Source: Lomentospora prolificans
Taxonomy: Eukaryota; Ascomycota; Sordariomycetes; Microascales; Microascaceae
Reading direction: 5' to 3'
NCBI GenBank assembly: GCA_029532625.1
Contig: JARFXM010000008.1
Location: 248,001 to 312,000, forward strand
Length of the DNA stretch: 64,000 bases
The notes under the pieces were generated by a model. The model was not told the origin of the DNA. It did not search any database and saw nothing but the letters and a program-made list of their open reading frames with translations. This document shows positions 49,334 to 60,780 of this stretch, one piece after another. The position numbers were made by a program, and so were the translations under genes. Position 1 is the first letter of the stretch. Every line of letters begins with the position of its first letter.

Positions 49334-50250
49334 TTACGTGTAGTAGTACTCGGGCTTGACGAAGTCAGCCATCGTCTTAGGCTCCTCGGGGCCGTGATGG
49401 TGGTCGTGGTGATGGTCGTGTTCGGCGCCGATGTACTGCATCTTGTACACACTTCCGCACTCGGGGCACCTCTCAATAGGGCGTTCCTTAGACATCTATC
49501 AATGAAAAAGGTTAGAAAAGTGACGGAGGGTAGGAAAGCGACAGTATAGCCGCGGATACGAGAAGATGGCAACATACGCCGAGCCAGATGACAACATGGG
49601 AGTCGGCGGGAGAACCAGTGCAACCAGCATACTGCTCCTCACCCGCAGACTTGACGAGAATGGGGTTCTCCATGGTGCCTAAAAATGCCGGGTCAGCCCA
49701 AAAGACCATCCGTCTGATTCCATAAGCCTTAGGCGATATCCATACCCTTGCGAGAAGAGTCAAGCGGCTTCATGTCGAAGATATCGATACCCTCCATCTT
49801 TCCGAGGATCTCGAGACGCTCGAGACCGGTGGCCTGATCGATATCGGTGGGAACGGCACCCGGCGCGGTACCGGGTCCGACAAGGTCGCTGCTGTCCTTA
49901 ATCTCTATATTTCGGGCAGAGGCCAGATCGTCAGCATGTCGCAAGGTCCCTTAAACCACTTCCGAGCTATTCCGATGCCCTACGAAAAGCTTACCGTTGT
50001 AGGACTTGATACCCTGAACCTTCTTCTCACTAGCATCACCTATTCAAACCAATTCCTCGTTAGCCAATGGATCGAGAGTCAGATCTCGGGTTCCCATCCT
50101 ATCCAAGACGAGCCGGGCTCACTTGGCGGGTTGGGGTCAAATAAGGCTGATCGTACGACGAAGCATGGTGGTGGTGAAGCCCCTGCGGACGACGGGCGCG
50201 ACGAAGGCGGCGCGGCGGGCGGCCGTGACGGCGGTTCGAGCGACAAACAT
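49334..50250 (-). CDS. cox4: Cytochrome c oxidase subunit IV (Cox4; mammalian Vb-type)
   Basis: Five small exons, 50250..50157, 50039..49995, 49904..49746, 49678..49578 and 49495..49334, join in phase (186 residues). The N-terminus (MFVARTAVTAARRAAF) is a classic arginine/alanine-rich mitochondrial presequence. The mature part has the family blocks TGLERLEILGKMEGID and NPILVKSAGEEQYAGCTG, then the zinc-site region VIWLG and ERPIERCPECGSVYKMQYIG. The C-terminus has an HDHHHDHHHG histidine run and ends in KPEYYYT. Cox4 is an essential nuclear-encoded subunit of complex IV on the matrix side. The first-exon donor (GTACGA) is weak, so that junction is the least certain. Confidence 0.93.
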
Positions 50251-52084
50251 GGCGGGCTCTGGTGCAATTGATACGGATTGTATGAGGAGCGGAGATTTTG
50301 GGGGCCCGGATTGAGGTGTTTGTTGGTTGAATTGGGGGTTTTATTGCCTAGAAGCCGTGAGAACGAACTGAGCTTGGAGGTATTTTCGTCAGTGGCCTGA
50401 TTGGATTACCACCTCCTCGGTTGGTCAATTTCCGCAGTCACGTGACTTTCCATACGATGACCCGCGACTTGGGAGCCCAGTTGACGTGATAATTTGTATG
50501 CGCCTGATCCCAGTCCTAGCAACAGAAGAGCCTACAACCTTCACCCTAACGTCTTGCATCCTCTCATCTAATTAGATATTCGTAGTCTGCGCGAGCGGGC
50601 TGGTCTTTCGAGGTTAATATCCTATGAGAAACTGAAGCGCAACACCCTAGAAAATCTTACTTCAGCCATTCATAAATGGAAACCTAGTTTCAATCATATT
50701 CTACGCGTGTTATCTCAGGACTCAATTGATGTTAGTAGATCCAGGTCACATAGTCATGAGCCAGAGATTGTGTCCCTAGTGTAACTCGCTTCGTTATTCC
50801 CGAAATATTCTTTTCCAGGAGCGTGGCATATGCGCGGTGCGAGCGAGCAATCCATCACGAGTGCTCGTGTAAGGGCAATTGACCAAGGTCTCGAACTGTA
50901 GATATTTTGACGGTCGCGGCTCCAACAGCCGGGATCACCATTCGGGGCCGATAGGCCGCTCACATGGGCGGCCCGACGCTTTGCATCTCTATCGATCCCC
51001 TGGACCCATGGCCACGCCGTCCGCGGGCCGTGGGCAGTGACTAGTAGAGCTGAAGCCAGCTGCGTGTTTGTCTAACAAAGCCGCAGCGTTGGTCGATGGC
51101 AAAATACGCAGGAGCTCCGTCATCTTTGTCCCCAACATAGAAGTCTCGGCCACTTCATGCTTGTTCATAGTTCATGTCCTGACAACAGACATCTAGAGCC
51201 GTGGAACAAGCACTTGTACTTCACCCCGAGCCCAAACCCCGCGCCTAGTCACCCGATTCATACGTCTTGAGGCTAGTAACACATCCCCACCAAGTGACTG
51301 GGCCTGCCAAGGGTTCGCGGTCACAGAGCCATGAGCCGAGAGTAGTGCCAAATCCGTTATCAAGTGTTGCGACCCGGCTTGCCCAAAAACCTTGAATTCC
51401 TACCAACATCGTAGCACCCACGATTCTGTTGGGAGGAGATAGCGCCCTCCTTCTGTGTGCCAGGTGTTAGAGGCCAGCTGAACGCTAAAATCCACGGCGG
51501 AAGGGGGAGGTCGGTAAACTTTTAGTTAGTAACAGCTAGCAGCTTCTTGGGCTCTTCCCCCGGAAAGGCCTAATCTCCGTGGGTAGTCGGCGATCCACCC
51601 GCCAGCCTCTAGGACCTCGGCATCTTTCGCGTGGGTGCCCTTCCATTGTAGCTTCCTATTGTTGGCTTGCGTTTTGACTGCGAATATCTTTAGAAATCTT
51701 TAGAGATGCAACTGTGAATGAATTTCCACCCTCTCCGCCTTTATCCCGGGATTTCTTCAAGTTTGACCGACGTGCCTCCAGTTCACTCAGCTGCTGCTGC
51801 CTTGGTTGCCCTTGCTGTGATCGGAGTGTAGAGCTTAATTCACTTCGCATCATTTTAGGCGGTTGAATTTACATCTGCCAACTCCTAGTCGATATCCAGT
51901 CTAGAATTCCTTGTCCTGAGCAGGCAAACTATTGGCCGCATTCTTTGGAGATAGTCTACAGCCTCCAGCCTCGGCCAAGGGCCTGCCTACCCCAAAACAC
52001 CAGTGGCTGTCCAAGCTTCCAGTTCCCGAAGGATTAGTTTGTGTACTCTAGTGGTTCTCTTCTCGGGGAACCGTGGAGCAGAAG
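50251..52084. other. 1.8-kb divergent intergenic region
   Basis: This is a promoter region shared by cox4 (minus) and the thioesterase gene (plus). Only short frames without recognisable domains are present. No RNA gene was recognised. Confidence 0.5.
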
Positions 52085-53302
52085 ATGGCCCTTGCTGTTG
52101 AAGACAAAGATCCACGGTTATCCTTCCAGGAGTCAACCGAGTTAGTACGGCTGGATGTCGACCCTTCAAAACAGACGCCCGAGAAGGTTTACCGATATAT
52201 GAGCACCTTTCCATCCTGGGTACCGGGTAGTGATCTTCCATGGGACCAGGTCTCGATTAACACCGACTATGTCCACAAGGCGACGTACGGCGCCCATGCA
52301 TACGCCATGTCTGGTGCGGCGGTCCTCCGCGCAACTTCGGATAGCAACGCAGATAACGGCACCCCAGTGGCAGACATCCGGAAACTAGACCTACATGTGA
52401 GTTATCTTCAAAGCTAGAACATGCACCCTCGGTTCAGTCCGATTACACCAGGTCAAATATAATGACTCCCATAGTAGACCATACAAGGCTGCTTTATCGC
52501 CAAGGGCCTTGGTGATCGTCCTTTTGTGTTCGACGTTATGCAGGTGGGCGGAGGCCGAACGTTCGGGACTTGGTATGTCAAGGTACGGCAGCCTGTTACG
52601 GCATGCGTCGTCAACGCAGATGGGCGATTCTCACTGAGCGACGCCAAGAAGCCACTCGGCACCGTGTGTTTTACATGTCTTTGCTCGCTCAAGAATCCTG
52701 AGGACACGTTTGTAGACAACCAAGGTCAACCTGCGCAGGAGCGATTTTCGGAAATCCTTTCATCCCGCCCGGCCAAGGATTGGCCCTTTGTTCCATCGGT
52801 GGATTTCAAGTGGATGACGAGCTTATTTCCCGATGTTGGACCAGGAACATTCCCTATTCTCGAGATGCGCAAGGTGGATATGACTGAGTACAATGCGAAC
52901 CGGCCACCCGCAGAGCGCAAGGAGATCATCTTATACCGCCTGCTTCACCCTCTCTCAACCGACGATCCCAACCAGCACGCCTTAGCCCATGCGTATGCGG
53001 CGGATCGCAATGGGCTGCTGATGCTTGCTCTCGATCATGACATTGACTTAGAGGTAGCGGCAACGCTGACTTGGTCGTTCTTCATGCATACTAATGTCGA
53101 GAATGCGGTCATGCACCATGACGAGTCCGGGGAAGGTGGTTGGTGGATCCTTGAAGATTCATTCCCTCGGGGCAATGCTGGGAGGGGATATATAGAGGGC
53201 AAGATTTGGAGTCCCGAAGGAGTGCACGTTGCCACGGCGGTTCAGGATGGGCTTGCGAGGGCGTTCCCGCCTGACGAGGGGAAAATGTTAACAAAGCTCT
53301 GA
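52085..53302 (+). CDS. Acyl-CoA thioesterase II (TesB/ACOT8-like, double hot-dog)
   Basis: Exons 52085..52396 and 52478..53302 join in phase 0 (378 residues). I chose the ATG at 52085; the frame extends four codons upstream only through a GTG. The N-terminal hot-dog half includes YGAHAYAMSGAAVLRA and, after the intron, GGGRTFGTWYVKVRQ, the conserved TesB block. The C-terminal half has LALDHDIDLEVAATLTWSFFMHT and GGWWILEDSFPRGNAGRGYIEGKIW (short cores of the second hot-dog motif). Such enzymes hydrolyse fatty acyl-CoA to free acid and CoA. The C-terminus is TKL, a possible weak variant of the peroxisomal PTS1 signal, fitting the peroxisomal location of many relatives. The adjacent genes do not suggest a particular pathway. 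Confidence 0.93.
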
Positions 53303-54273
53303 GTTGGTGGGAGACTTGGATAGACGGGTAGGCAGAAAAGGGAATGATCTCCGAGGCCTACGAGATATGGTGGAAGGTAGACTTCGCAGCGTAATTTCTA
53401 TATCATCAAATATCGCTATGGATGTTAGAGCGTATTGCTTTACGTGATTTCCAGGAACATCGGGGATGGTAAGGAATTAATAATATTGGGAAGGAGCTGG
53501 TGTTGAAATGTTCCGAGGCAAGTGCTCCGGGTAGTTGGTGATGGAATTGAGGACCTGCCTGTGCGGCGGCCAACAGTGATGGAGGGGTTGGACTGGATAG
53601 CTCTTCCACTCAAGGCTGGCTAGTGGGCTCACATGCAGTGATGTGGCTGGTTGTTAGCAGGGCCAAGGTGGTGGTCGCTGGCGTTCAGGGCAGCTGGCGG
53701 TGGCCACTTTCAGGCTCTCAGCCTCGCGGAGATGCCTGATGGGCCCAACCTAAGCAGTGACTGAAACGGCACCGGCCTCCTTCCAAAGAGGGGCTTTCCC
53801 CTCGTGCCCATGATTTGATGCTCTCCCCGGACTGCCTCACAACCCCCTTGGCTCGACTGCATGCCATCATTTTTCGCCGTCGCAAACGCTTACCCTCGAC
53901 CCCTTGCCTTCACTTCCGACGACGAACCTCTTTCCTTGCCTGCGCTTGGAGCTGCAAACGACGCTGAATACCGATCGTAGCCTGCACAATTCTAGACTTC
54001 GTCGAAAACGGACCTTCCCACCCCGCGCAGCACCCCAGCCCAAGAGCGGCGTGCGCCTTGCCGACATCAACCGGATTCCTCGAGCTGGGTCTCGACCGTC
54101 ACCGCGCGACTCATCGTTGAAATCGCGACTAGATAGTTCCACCAGATACCTCCATCACGGCTGCGGCGGGCTAGGCAAAAAGCATCGGGAGCCGCGAGAT
54201 TGCGTTTTTTCGGATTTGCATCCATCGCCAACGCCCCACCTTGCTCGTCACTATACCGCTTCGTCGCGTCGAG
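53303..54273. other. Intergenic, dcn1 promoter and leader
   Basis: The first half is the thioesterase 3' region and promoter sequence. From about 53850 it reads as the GC-rich leader of dcn1 and contains one upstream open frame (53861-53980), listed separately. No other gene is recognised. Confidence 0.5.
53861..53980 (+). other. 39-codon upstream open reading frame in the dcn1 leader
   Basis: An ATG at 53861 opens a 39-codon frame ending TAG at 53978-53980, 293 nt before the dcn1 start. It is the only ATG I see in this leader. The peptide (MPSFFAVANAYPRP...) has a protein-like composition. If included in the mRNA it could dampen dcn1 translation; alternatively it is a chance frame upstream of transcription start. 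Confidence 0.35.
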
Positions 54274-54961
54274 ATGCCACCTTTATCCAACTCCCAGAAG
54301 GCTGCCGTGGTGCAGCAGTTTATACAGCTGACCGGCGCACCCGAACGAACGGCTCAACGGGTATGTGATATAATATCTCCCTTCCACCTAGTTGTGAATT
54401 ATTGGATGCGCTTCGGTTGATATCCACCCTCCTGCTTCCGAACCCTTCCTGCTTCCCTTGCTGGCGTCCATGCGATCATGGTTTGTGGACCCGGTCTTCG
54501 GAACGGGCCTCGTGACTGGAGTGAACCTCTGGTTGCTTGGCATTTGTTCTACCCTGCGCCGGCGACACCTTCGGGAGATCAAGGGACGAGGATCTCGGTG
54601 CTCTCCAAGCGATATATGGGTGGGCGCTGGTTTGCTTGCTAGCACTTTGAAGGATAGGCTAATGTGGCTGTGGGCTTGACCGCCTCGCGCCGGTTCCTGC
54701 ACCTCGGGCTCTGCTCGGTGAAAATGAGGGACAGCAGACTTGCACTGCTTCTCGTATCAACAACGTCAAATGCCCACTCTACCACGGCGGCCATGACTGT
54801 TGAAACCCAGGGCAATTGCAGGAAGAAGTCGACAAAATTGAGTGATTGGAGCTGACAGGTGCTTTTTGAACAACAGTTTACCAAAAGCTCGTCGTACAAG
54901 CTTAACGACGCGATTGATGCGTAAGTTATACGAGGCTTTTTTTTTTTTCTTTTTTTTCTTT

Positions 54962-54998
<37 letters not shown>

Positions 54999-57900
54999 CC
55001 TTTCGTCGTCTTCTCTCTTCCTCTTCCCCGGGCCTGGCTTTCTGCGGCCTTCAGGTCTGATTGGAGGCTCTTTTGCTGGCATCCTGTTTTATCCGCCTTC
55101 CTTGATATTCCTTTCCTTCTTCTTGGTTTCCCTTTCCGGGCACATTCGTCCTCACCCACCTTTCGTGGGTGATTTCTGCGCCGTTTTCTCCTATTCGCGG
55201 CTCTTGTCGTCCTTTTAAATGACCGTGAGGCGATCCAGGCAAGAAAAGTTTCTGGAGGGGCATCAGCACCAACTTGGGGGCATTTCCGGCCCTTCTCGGA
55301 CAATTTAGTTGGTCAATATGCATCATGGTGCAGGATCCGCGCAGAGTCGATGTCGAATGGCATCCAAGTCCACTCGCTCAGACATGCAATACCACCTATT
55401 ACCGTCAACGTGGGCCTGGACTGCGCGGGCAGGAGCGACGATAAGCAGGCATCGCACTCCTCTCCTCTATTTACAACGTCACTTGCTTGCCTTTTCCCCT
55501 TGTTTTTCCTATTCTTTTTCTTCTTTTTCTGCTTTTTTTTTTCTTCACTGGCACGAGGCTCTAGTTATGTCTGGTGCTCTGGTCTCCCCCGTCACATTGC
55601 TTTTTCCCTCAGGCCATCTTGCGGGCGAGGTGCAAGTGCAAGGGCGGGTGGTTCGTTAGGGAATATCCTCCCCCGAACGGAGCATGAGATTGGCGAGGTT
55701 GATTATGTTGGGGAAGGTTCCCCCGGTTCTGCTGGACAAGTACCGCTCTCTGGCGATCGCTCCAATTGTCTTTTGGCTCGGCCGAGATAGACCACCGAGT
55801 CTACTCCAGTCCGTTCCCGACTTTGGAGACGAAGAATGCTAGGACCTCCACGAATCTGTCCATCGCTCTCTCTCTCACTTGACTACTCTTGCGCCGCTTG
55901 AATCCTCCAATCTTCATCGATTCCTTTCCCCGCCCTCTACTTCCACTAAGGCCTAAAATTCCCCTCTTCGTCGTCGCGTCTGCTGTAACTACTACTTGCC
56001 TTTGCCCCACTATATGGGTACTTGTTGCTTGTCGAAGACGGCGGCGGTTGTTCCGGAGAAAGGCATGTGTCATTTACGACATGTTGGCCACTCCAGAAAA
56101 AAAATATCGCCGAACCCACGCCGATCCTAGATCCCAGGGAAATCTCCCTGAAACCCTCCATTCATAGGCTTGGCTTCCTCCCTCTTAAAATATGGGCCCC
56201 TGGGATTCCTGCTCCCCAGTGATCCCCATCCCATAGTGGCAGGAGCTATAATGTGCTTTTGCCAATTAGCCAGTAATTACTTTCTTATAACCCTTCGCCC
56301 ATCACCAACATCGCCATCGCCATTGCACCCTTGCCCACGCCTCACTCTTGACACCCACTACACTTGCATCAAGTCGTTGTGCTAGTCTCAATGGCCGCCT
56401 CCCTCCATCCACGCTAGTAGTACGCTTGGCCTCCTTCGACGATCTGTTGAAGAAAAGGGAGCCCCAAAGTTGTTAACACCCGCGTCGTTGGACCAAGGAG
56501 ATAGCCGTTCCCTATACATTCCGCATCGCTGCTATTATACTTTGCCTATTCATCCTTTAGTACCATTCTCTTTCGCCTCACCCTCACTGCCTGGTCGGCC
56601 CGGAGCTGTTGTACACGAACTACACTTCCGGCAACCCGCCACCCTCACGCTACCACACCATCACAAGAAACTATCTACACCCGCACATACACTCAATCCC
56701 AGACCAAGCACAAAATCCTACCACGTAGACAGGAGGTCAGGTATTCACTGCGGCTTTGGCTACTTTCTCGTTTCTCTTTTTTCTCCATTATTATCTTCGA
56801 GGCTGTTGCGCGGGGATTTTTTGTTCCCTCCAACGCCTTGCTATTTTTGTCATCTCTTGGCGAGCTTCAGCTGCATCCCATCAAATCGAGGCTCTCTACC
56901 TCACTTTAGGATTGAGGCAACGCGAACTTGGCGTACAAAATTTCCTTGCCTCTTCCTCTTCCCCCCCAATCACGTGTGTGCGGAGCAGATAGAGGATCGG
57001 GCTGCAAGGCCGATCGTTCCGAACGTCTTCGAGGATGAGCTGGAAAGGGGTCAAGAGTGCCTTGCCTTCAAAAGTTGGTTTTTGGCCTTCTTCCAAAAGG
57101 AAAGCCGCAAAGCAGAACGGCAATTCGAAGGATGCGTCACGGTATATATATAACCTACCTCGCCTCTGTTGTGTCTCGGCCCAAATCATCCAGGCTGTTT
57201 TCATCATATATCACATTGCCCCATATGGAGCCTCGCTCCAGAAATTAAATTTCCAAGACATCTAGGACTGAGCAGAGTTGCTCCAGTCCTCGGGCTTACT
57301 AGATACCATGAGCCTCCTAAGTTCAACCACTCTTTTCTGTCTCAGAAAGGGGAAGCTGGAGTCTATTCAGCAGAAAAGGAAGCCATAAACGTGGTGGACC
57401 CGGCGTTTTCGATGTTATACCACCGTCTTGATTTTAGTTGATGTTCCATGCGTTACGACCCTTCTACTGCAAGCACCACGAGATCAGAACGAACACGCTA
57501 ACGAAAATCGGCAATATACAGATACTTTAGTAACGGAAGCGCCCAGTCGTCTACCTTATCTGTAGTGGACAGCCAGCTAGACAAGGCCTTTGATGCCCTA
57601 CGAAGTAAGTTTTTCGCTCCTTGCTTTGCCCGAGGGGTGGAGCGGTGAAAGCGAGGGAAGGGAGTAGAAGCCACATCAGGTGCTAATACTGCCTTTCAGG
57701 TAGCGATGATTCTAAAGATGCTATTGGGGTGGAGTCATCTATGAATTATCTCCAGAACCTGGACGTGAACCTAGAAAACGCCTCGCTCTTCGTTGCGTTG
57801 GAGTTGTTCCAGGCGCCGAGCATCGGCGAAATCACGAGAAAAGGTTTCGTCGATGGGTGGAAGAACTCTGGGTGAGTATTTGGCTTTTGCACTGCGTCTG

Positions 57901-58409
57901 ATATGCGCAATTAGACCGCAATTGCGCCTTGAATGTGCCTGGTCCACTAATTCACCAATAGTGTCACTGTGACTCAGGAAGGCTGCGCCGCCCATATCCA
58001 GTCGCTGGTGTCTTCGCTCTCGCATAACCCCGCCTACTTCAAGCAGGTTTATCGATACGCGTTCGTCGTTGGCAAGGAGGCCGACCAACGTGCCCTTAGT
58101 CTCGAGAATGCACTCGTGTTCTGGCCTATGCTCTTCACCTCCCCCGGTATGGAGTGGAAAACGGCCTCATACGACTGGTTAGACCTTTGGACTAGCTTCC
58201 TCAAGGAGAAGTGGACCCGTTCCGTTAACCGCGACATGTGGAACATGACCCTCGAGTTTGCGCTCCGTACTATGTCAGACGAAACCCTTTCCTTCTGGAG
58301 CGAGGATGGGGCCTGGCCCAGTGTCATCGATGACTTTGTGGCGTGGTGCCGCGATACGCGCGGCATCGGCAAGGGCAAGGGGAACGACTCCATGGAAATT
58401 GGCGATTGA
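54274..58409 (+). CDS. dcn1: Defective-in-cullin-neddylation protein Dcn1 (UBA-like plus DCUN1 domain)
   Basis: Five exons, 54274..54360, 54859..54920, 57522..57604, 57700..57871 and 57962..58409, join in phase (283 residues). Exons 1-3 give a UBA-like region: NSQKAAVVQQFIQLTGAPERTAQR continues to SSYKLNDAIDA and YFSNG (cores only). The DCUN1 (PONY) domain fills the rest, with VDSQLDKAFDALR, SLFVALELFQAPSIGEITRKGF, AYFKQVYRYAFVVGKEADQRAL, ENALVFWPMLF and AWPSVIDDFVAW near the end. Dcn1 is a scaffold-type E3 for NEDD8, bringing the E2 Ubc12 to cullins. Intron 2 is 2601 nt, exceptional for this window, and contains promoter-like CT-rich sequence and a possible alternative first exon. Confidence 0.93.
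54939..54998. repeat. Long T-rich homopolymer tract in dcn1 intron 2
   Basis: About 60 nt of nearly pure T with a few C interruptions begins shortly after the donor of intron 2. Further pyrimidine tracts follow near 55500-55550. Confidence 0.85.
57035..57141 (+). other. Possible alternative first exon inside dcn1 intron 2
   Basis: An ATG at 57035 opens 35 codons plus 2 nt before a GTATAT donor at 57142. The phase equals that of exon 2, so it could splice to exon 3 (57522) in frame and replace the UBA-like region by a basic peptide (MSWKGVKSALPSK...). About 1.6 kb of CT-rich, leader-like sequence lies upstream within the intron. A phase match alone has a one-in-three chance. Confidence 0.3.
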
Positions 58410-59235
58410 GGAACGCCGTTCTTTTGGAGAGCGACATTTTCTCCAACCGCGCAGTGTCTCCACTGCCTTGACGAGTTTTTGGGTGCGTACCGGAAGGAAC
58501 CGAAGTGCCTTTGTCCTCTGTCCTTTTGATCCCGCACTAGACGCTTTATTTTGTTTTATAAAGACGAGAAGGAAACTACCTTTTCCTCTATGAACGTGGC
58601 ATGATTCGCATCGCAAAATGAGGCCGGTTGGACGCTTGTTTTCAACAATACTACAACATGCGGATGCGTTCCTTTTTATCTTTTTTAACCTGCAAATGTA
58701 GACCCTATAATATGGGGCGCTTCGCTGGGGGAATCTCGGGCGCTACTGGTTGCCTGTGAGAGCAGCATGATATCAATAGAGAGCAGAGCAAATACATTAT
58801 GAAATTCGAAATCTCTAGCCTCAAAGAGTGTTTTGTGAGGGTTCCCTCTGGGAACGACAAAGAGTGGCCTTTGGTATTTGCGCACAAAGTTTGAGGTGAT
58901 ACATGTGTGTTCCAATTCTTCGCTGTCTAATGCCGAACTCTTCTTTTTAGCTTTCCCGGATACAAATACACGAACCGTCCTAAGCAGGCGACACTACCCG
59001 TTTGGAGGTTCAAGATATAGTACATCCACTCCAAGACCTTCACACAACCTCGCTTGCCAGTATATCCCCAGCCCACAGATTATCTCTCTCCAACCGGACG
59101 GGGGAAAAATCCTTGTAGCCCTTCGTAGCGGAATCTTCCGTCCAGTGACACGAAGGGGAGAAAAAAAAAAAGTATACGTAAACGGTTCATTCGATATCCC
59201 ATTTCCACTCAGGCCAGTTTGAAGTCTCCAGCCCT
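58410..59235. other. Intergenic, convergent 3' ends of dcn1 and bS6m
   Basis: About 830 nt, with an A run at 59160-59170. Short frames only, none recognised. Confidence 0.55.
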
Positions 59236-59762
59236 TCAAGACGTAGTATTCCACTTGACGGGCCCGAACTTGGCCATGCTCGCCAACGTGCCATCCCCGA
59301 GCTTGACGTGCGCCGCCCTAACGACCCTTGGATCCAGCCTCATCGTCGCTCGAACATTGTCGTGGGCCGCGGCGGAGGCGTCGTATCGCATGACGAAGTA
59401 GTGGCCGTCGCGGTGCTTCATCTGGTGGCGGGTGACAGGCGAGGGGAGGGAGAAGACGCCGAGGTTGGCGAGGCCGCGGATTACGCCGCCTTGGCGGAGG
59501 ACGATTTGGCCGCAGGTGAGGGCGATTCTGTTTCGCGGAGGAAATTTGGGTTAGGAGCGGTTCTTTCTTTGCCAGGGAGAAGGCGGGGGAGGGAATCGTT
59601 TTTTTTTGGGGTGTTGGGGTTGGGGAGGGAGGTTGTTACTCTTTGACCTCGGCGAGGTTGCCGGGTCGGATCTGGGGAGAGGATTGTTAGCTGTGAGCTT
59701 GATATTGAGTGATTAGGAGCGGTTGGAGGGAAACGTACTATTCCTACGAGTTCGTAGAGCAT
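59236..59762 (-). CDS. mrp17: Mitochondrial small-subunit ribosomal protein bS6m
   Basis: Exons 59762..59739 (8 codons), 59671..59640 (32 nt) and 59527..59236 join in phase (115 residues). The start MLYELVGI is the typical beginning of fungal Mrp17/S6 proteins, followed by RPGNLAEVKE, GQIVLRQGGVIRGLANLGVF, LPSPVTRHQMKHRDGHYFVMRYD and RLDPRVVRAAHVKLGDG (cores only). S6 binds small-subunit rRNA together with bS18m in the mitoribosome platform. Both upstream exons are tiny, so a single-exon search would miss them. The symbol follows yeast MRP17. Confidence 0.93.
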
Positions 59763-60313
59763 TGTGGATGGCGCATGTGAGGCTCGTCGCGATGGGGGAT
59801 TTCGCGGTCGACAGGATGGTGATGGCGTTGAAAAGATGCTCGAGGATTTGACATTTTGTATCCGAGGTTTTGCCGTGGTCGTTGGGAGGCTTGGGAGGGT
59901 ACCCACAACCTTACCTCAGGACCAAGTACATACCTTTATTAGGGGTGGAGTGGCCATCACAGCTCATAGCCATTCATAACCTTGGAACCTTGCTGCTATC
60001 ACCAGAAGTGTATGGATAAACCTCACTTCACCACTTCTCCGTTTTTGATTTCATTATTATTGACATATTCCTGAGGTAGAAACCTGAGAATTATCCAAGT
60101 TACAGCTTGCATGCACATAAACTTTCAAACTACCAGGGTACAGTCGATATTCAATGCCTATCTAGTATATAGTAATTGTAGGCTTAGGCCTACCTGCAAC
60201 AGCTACAAGAGGCTCATTATACCCATCAAGCGATAGCATCAGCGTATTCAAGCCTTCACTCTAGATCTACATAGTCTGACCTCCTGAGGCAGAAATGATG
60301 TATGCGAAGGGGG
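59763..60313. other. Intergenic, bS6m upstream region
   Basis: The region looks more AT-rich from about 60030 on than the coding segments around it. No gene is recognised; it borders the decayed WD40-like sequence. Confidence 0.45.
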
Positions 60314-60780
60314 TTATCGATACAAGTGAAGCAATGGTGCCCTGCGTACACATCTTGTGTTAGTCATATTGCTCGATACTTCTCTCCTTACAAGAAAACC
60401 GGTAACGGATAAGTGAAAGTTACTCATAGAGCTGCTGCGGAATATGTAAAGGCAGCTGCCACTTGTAGGGATATCCCACTGCCGAATGGTCCTATTTCTT
60501 CCAGATATACACCTCACCCTGGCCAGTCCCGCGGCAATGACTGCGTCAACAATGCCTCTACCATCGAGGTTGCAGCGGAAAGGTTCGGCGCTGTGGAGCC
60601 CTTGAGGTTTAAGCATGTGTCAGAATTCCATAGGTAAACGAGGCCGTCGCTACTGCCCGAGGAGACGGCGTTGCCGTCCCAACATCTATGCCATATACGG
60701 GGCAATTATGTGCTTGGATGAATCGATCTGCTTCTTTCATGCCCACCCTCAAGGGTAAGCGCTACCATGCTACAGGTCAG
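60314..60780 (-). pseudogene. Decayed WD40-repeat protein fragment
   Basis: On the minus strand, WD40-like segments appear in different frames in the right order: a frame with DRFIQAHNCPVYGIDV, then WDGNAVSSGSSDGLVYLWNSD, then RTIRQWDIPTSG. Adjacent blocks are separated by single-base frame changes; the first lies between GIDV and WDG near 60680. No start codon, signal or intact frame over more than about 100 codons remains. The parent gene could be a WDR25-like or other cytosolic WD40 protein. It lies beside other decayed coding sequence (61-62.5 kb), suggesting an old insertion or a decayed accessory gene. Confidence 0.6.

Noticed and set aside
41699..53302. Secondary-metabolite gene cluster around the DHAD and thioesterase genes
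   Set aside because: There is no synthase, P450, transporter or cluster regulator nearby; the intervening genes are housekeeping.
53904..54368. 154-codon frame overlapping the dcn1 start
   Set aside because: It begins with TTG rather than ATG and overlaps exon 1 in the wrong frame.
56470..57153. 227-codon frame within dcn1 intron 2
   Set aside because: Its Pro/Ser/Leu/Phe-rich composition reflects the CT-rich DNA. No domain is seen, and the alternative-exon frame at 57035 fits better.
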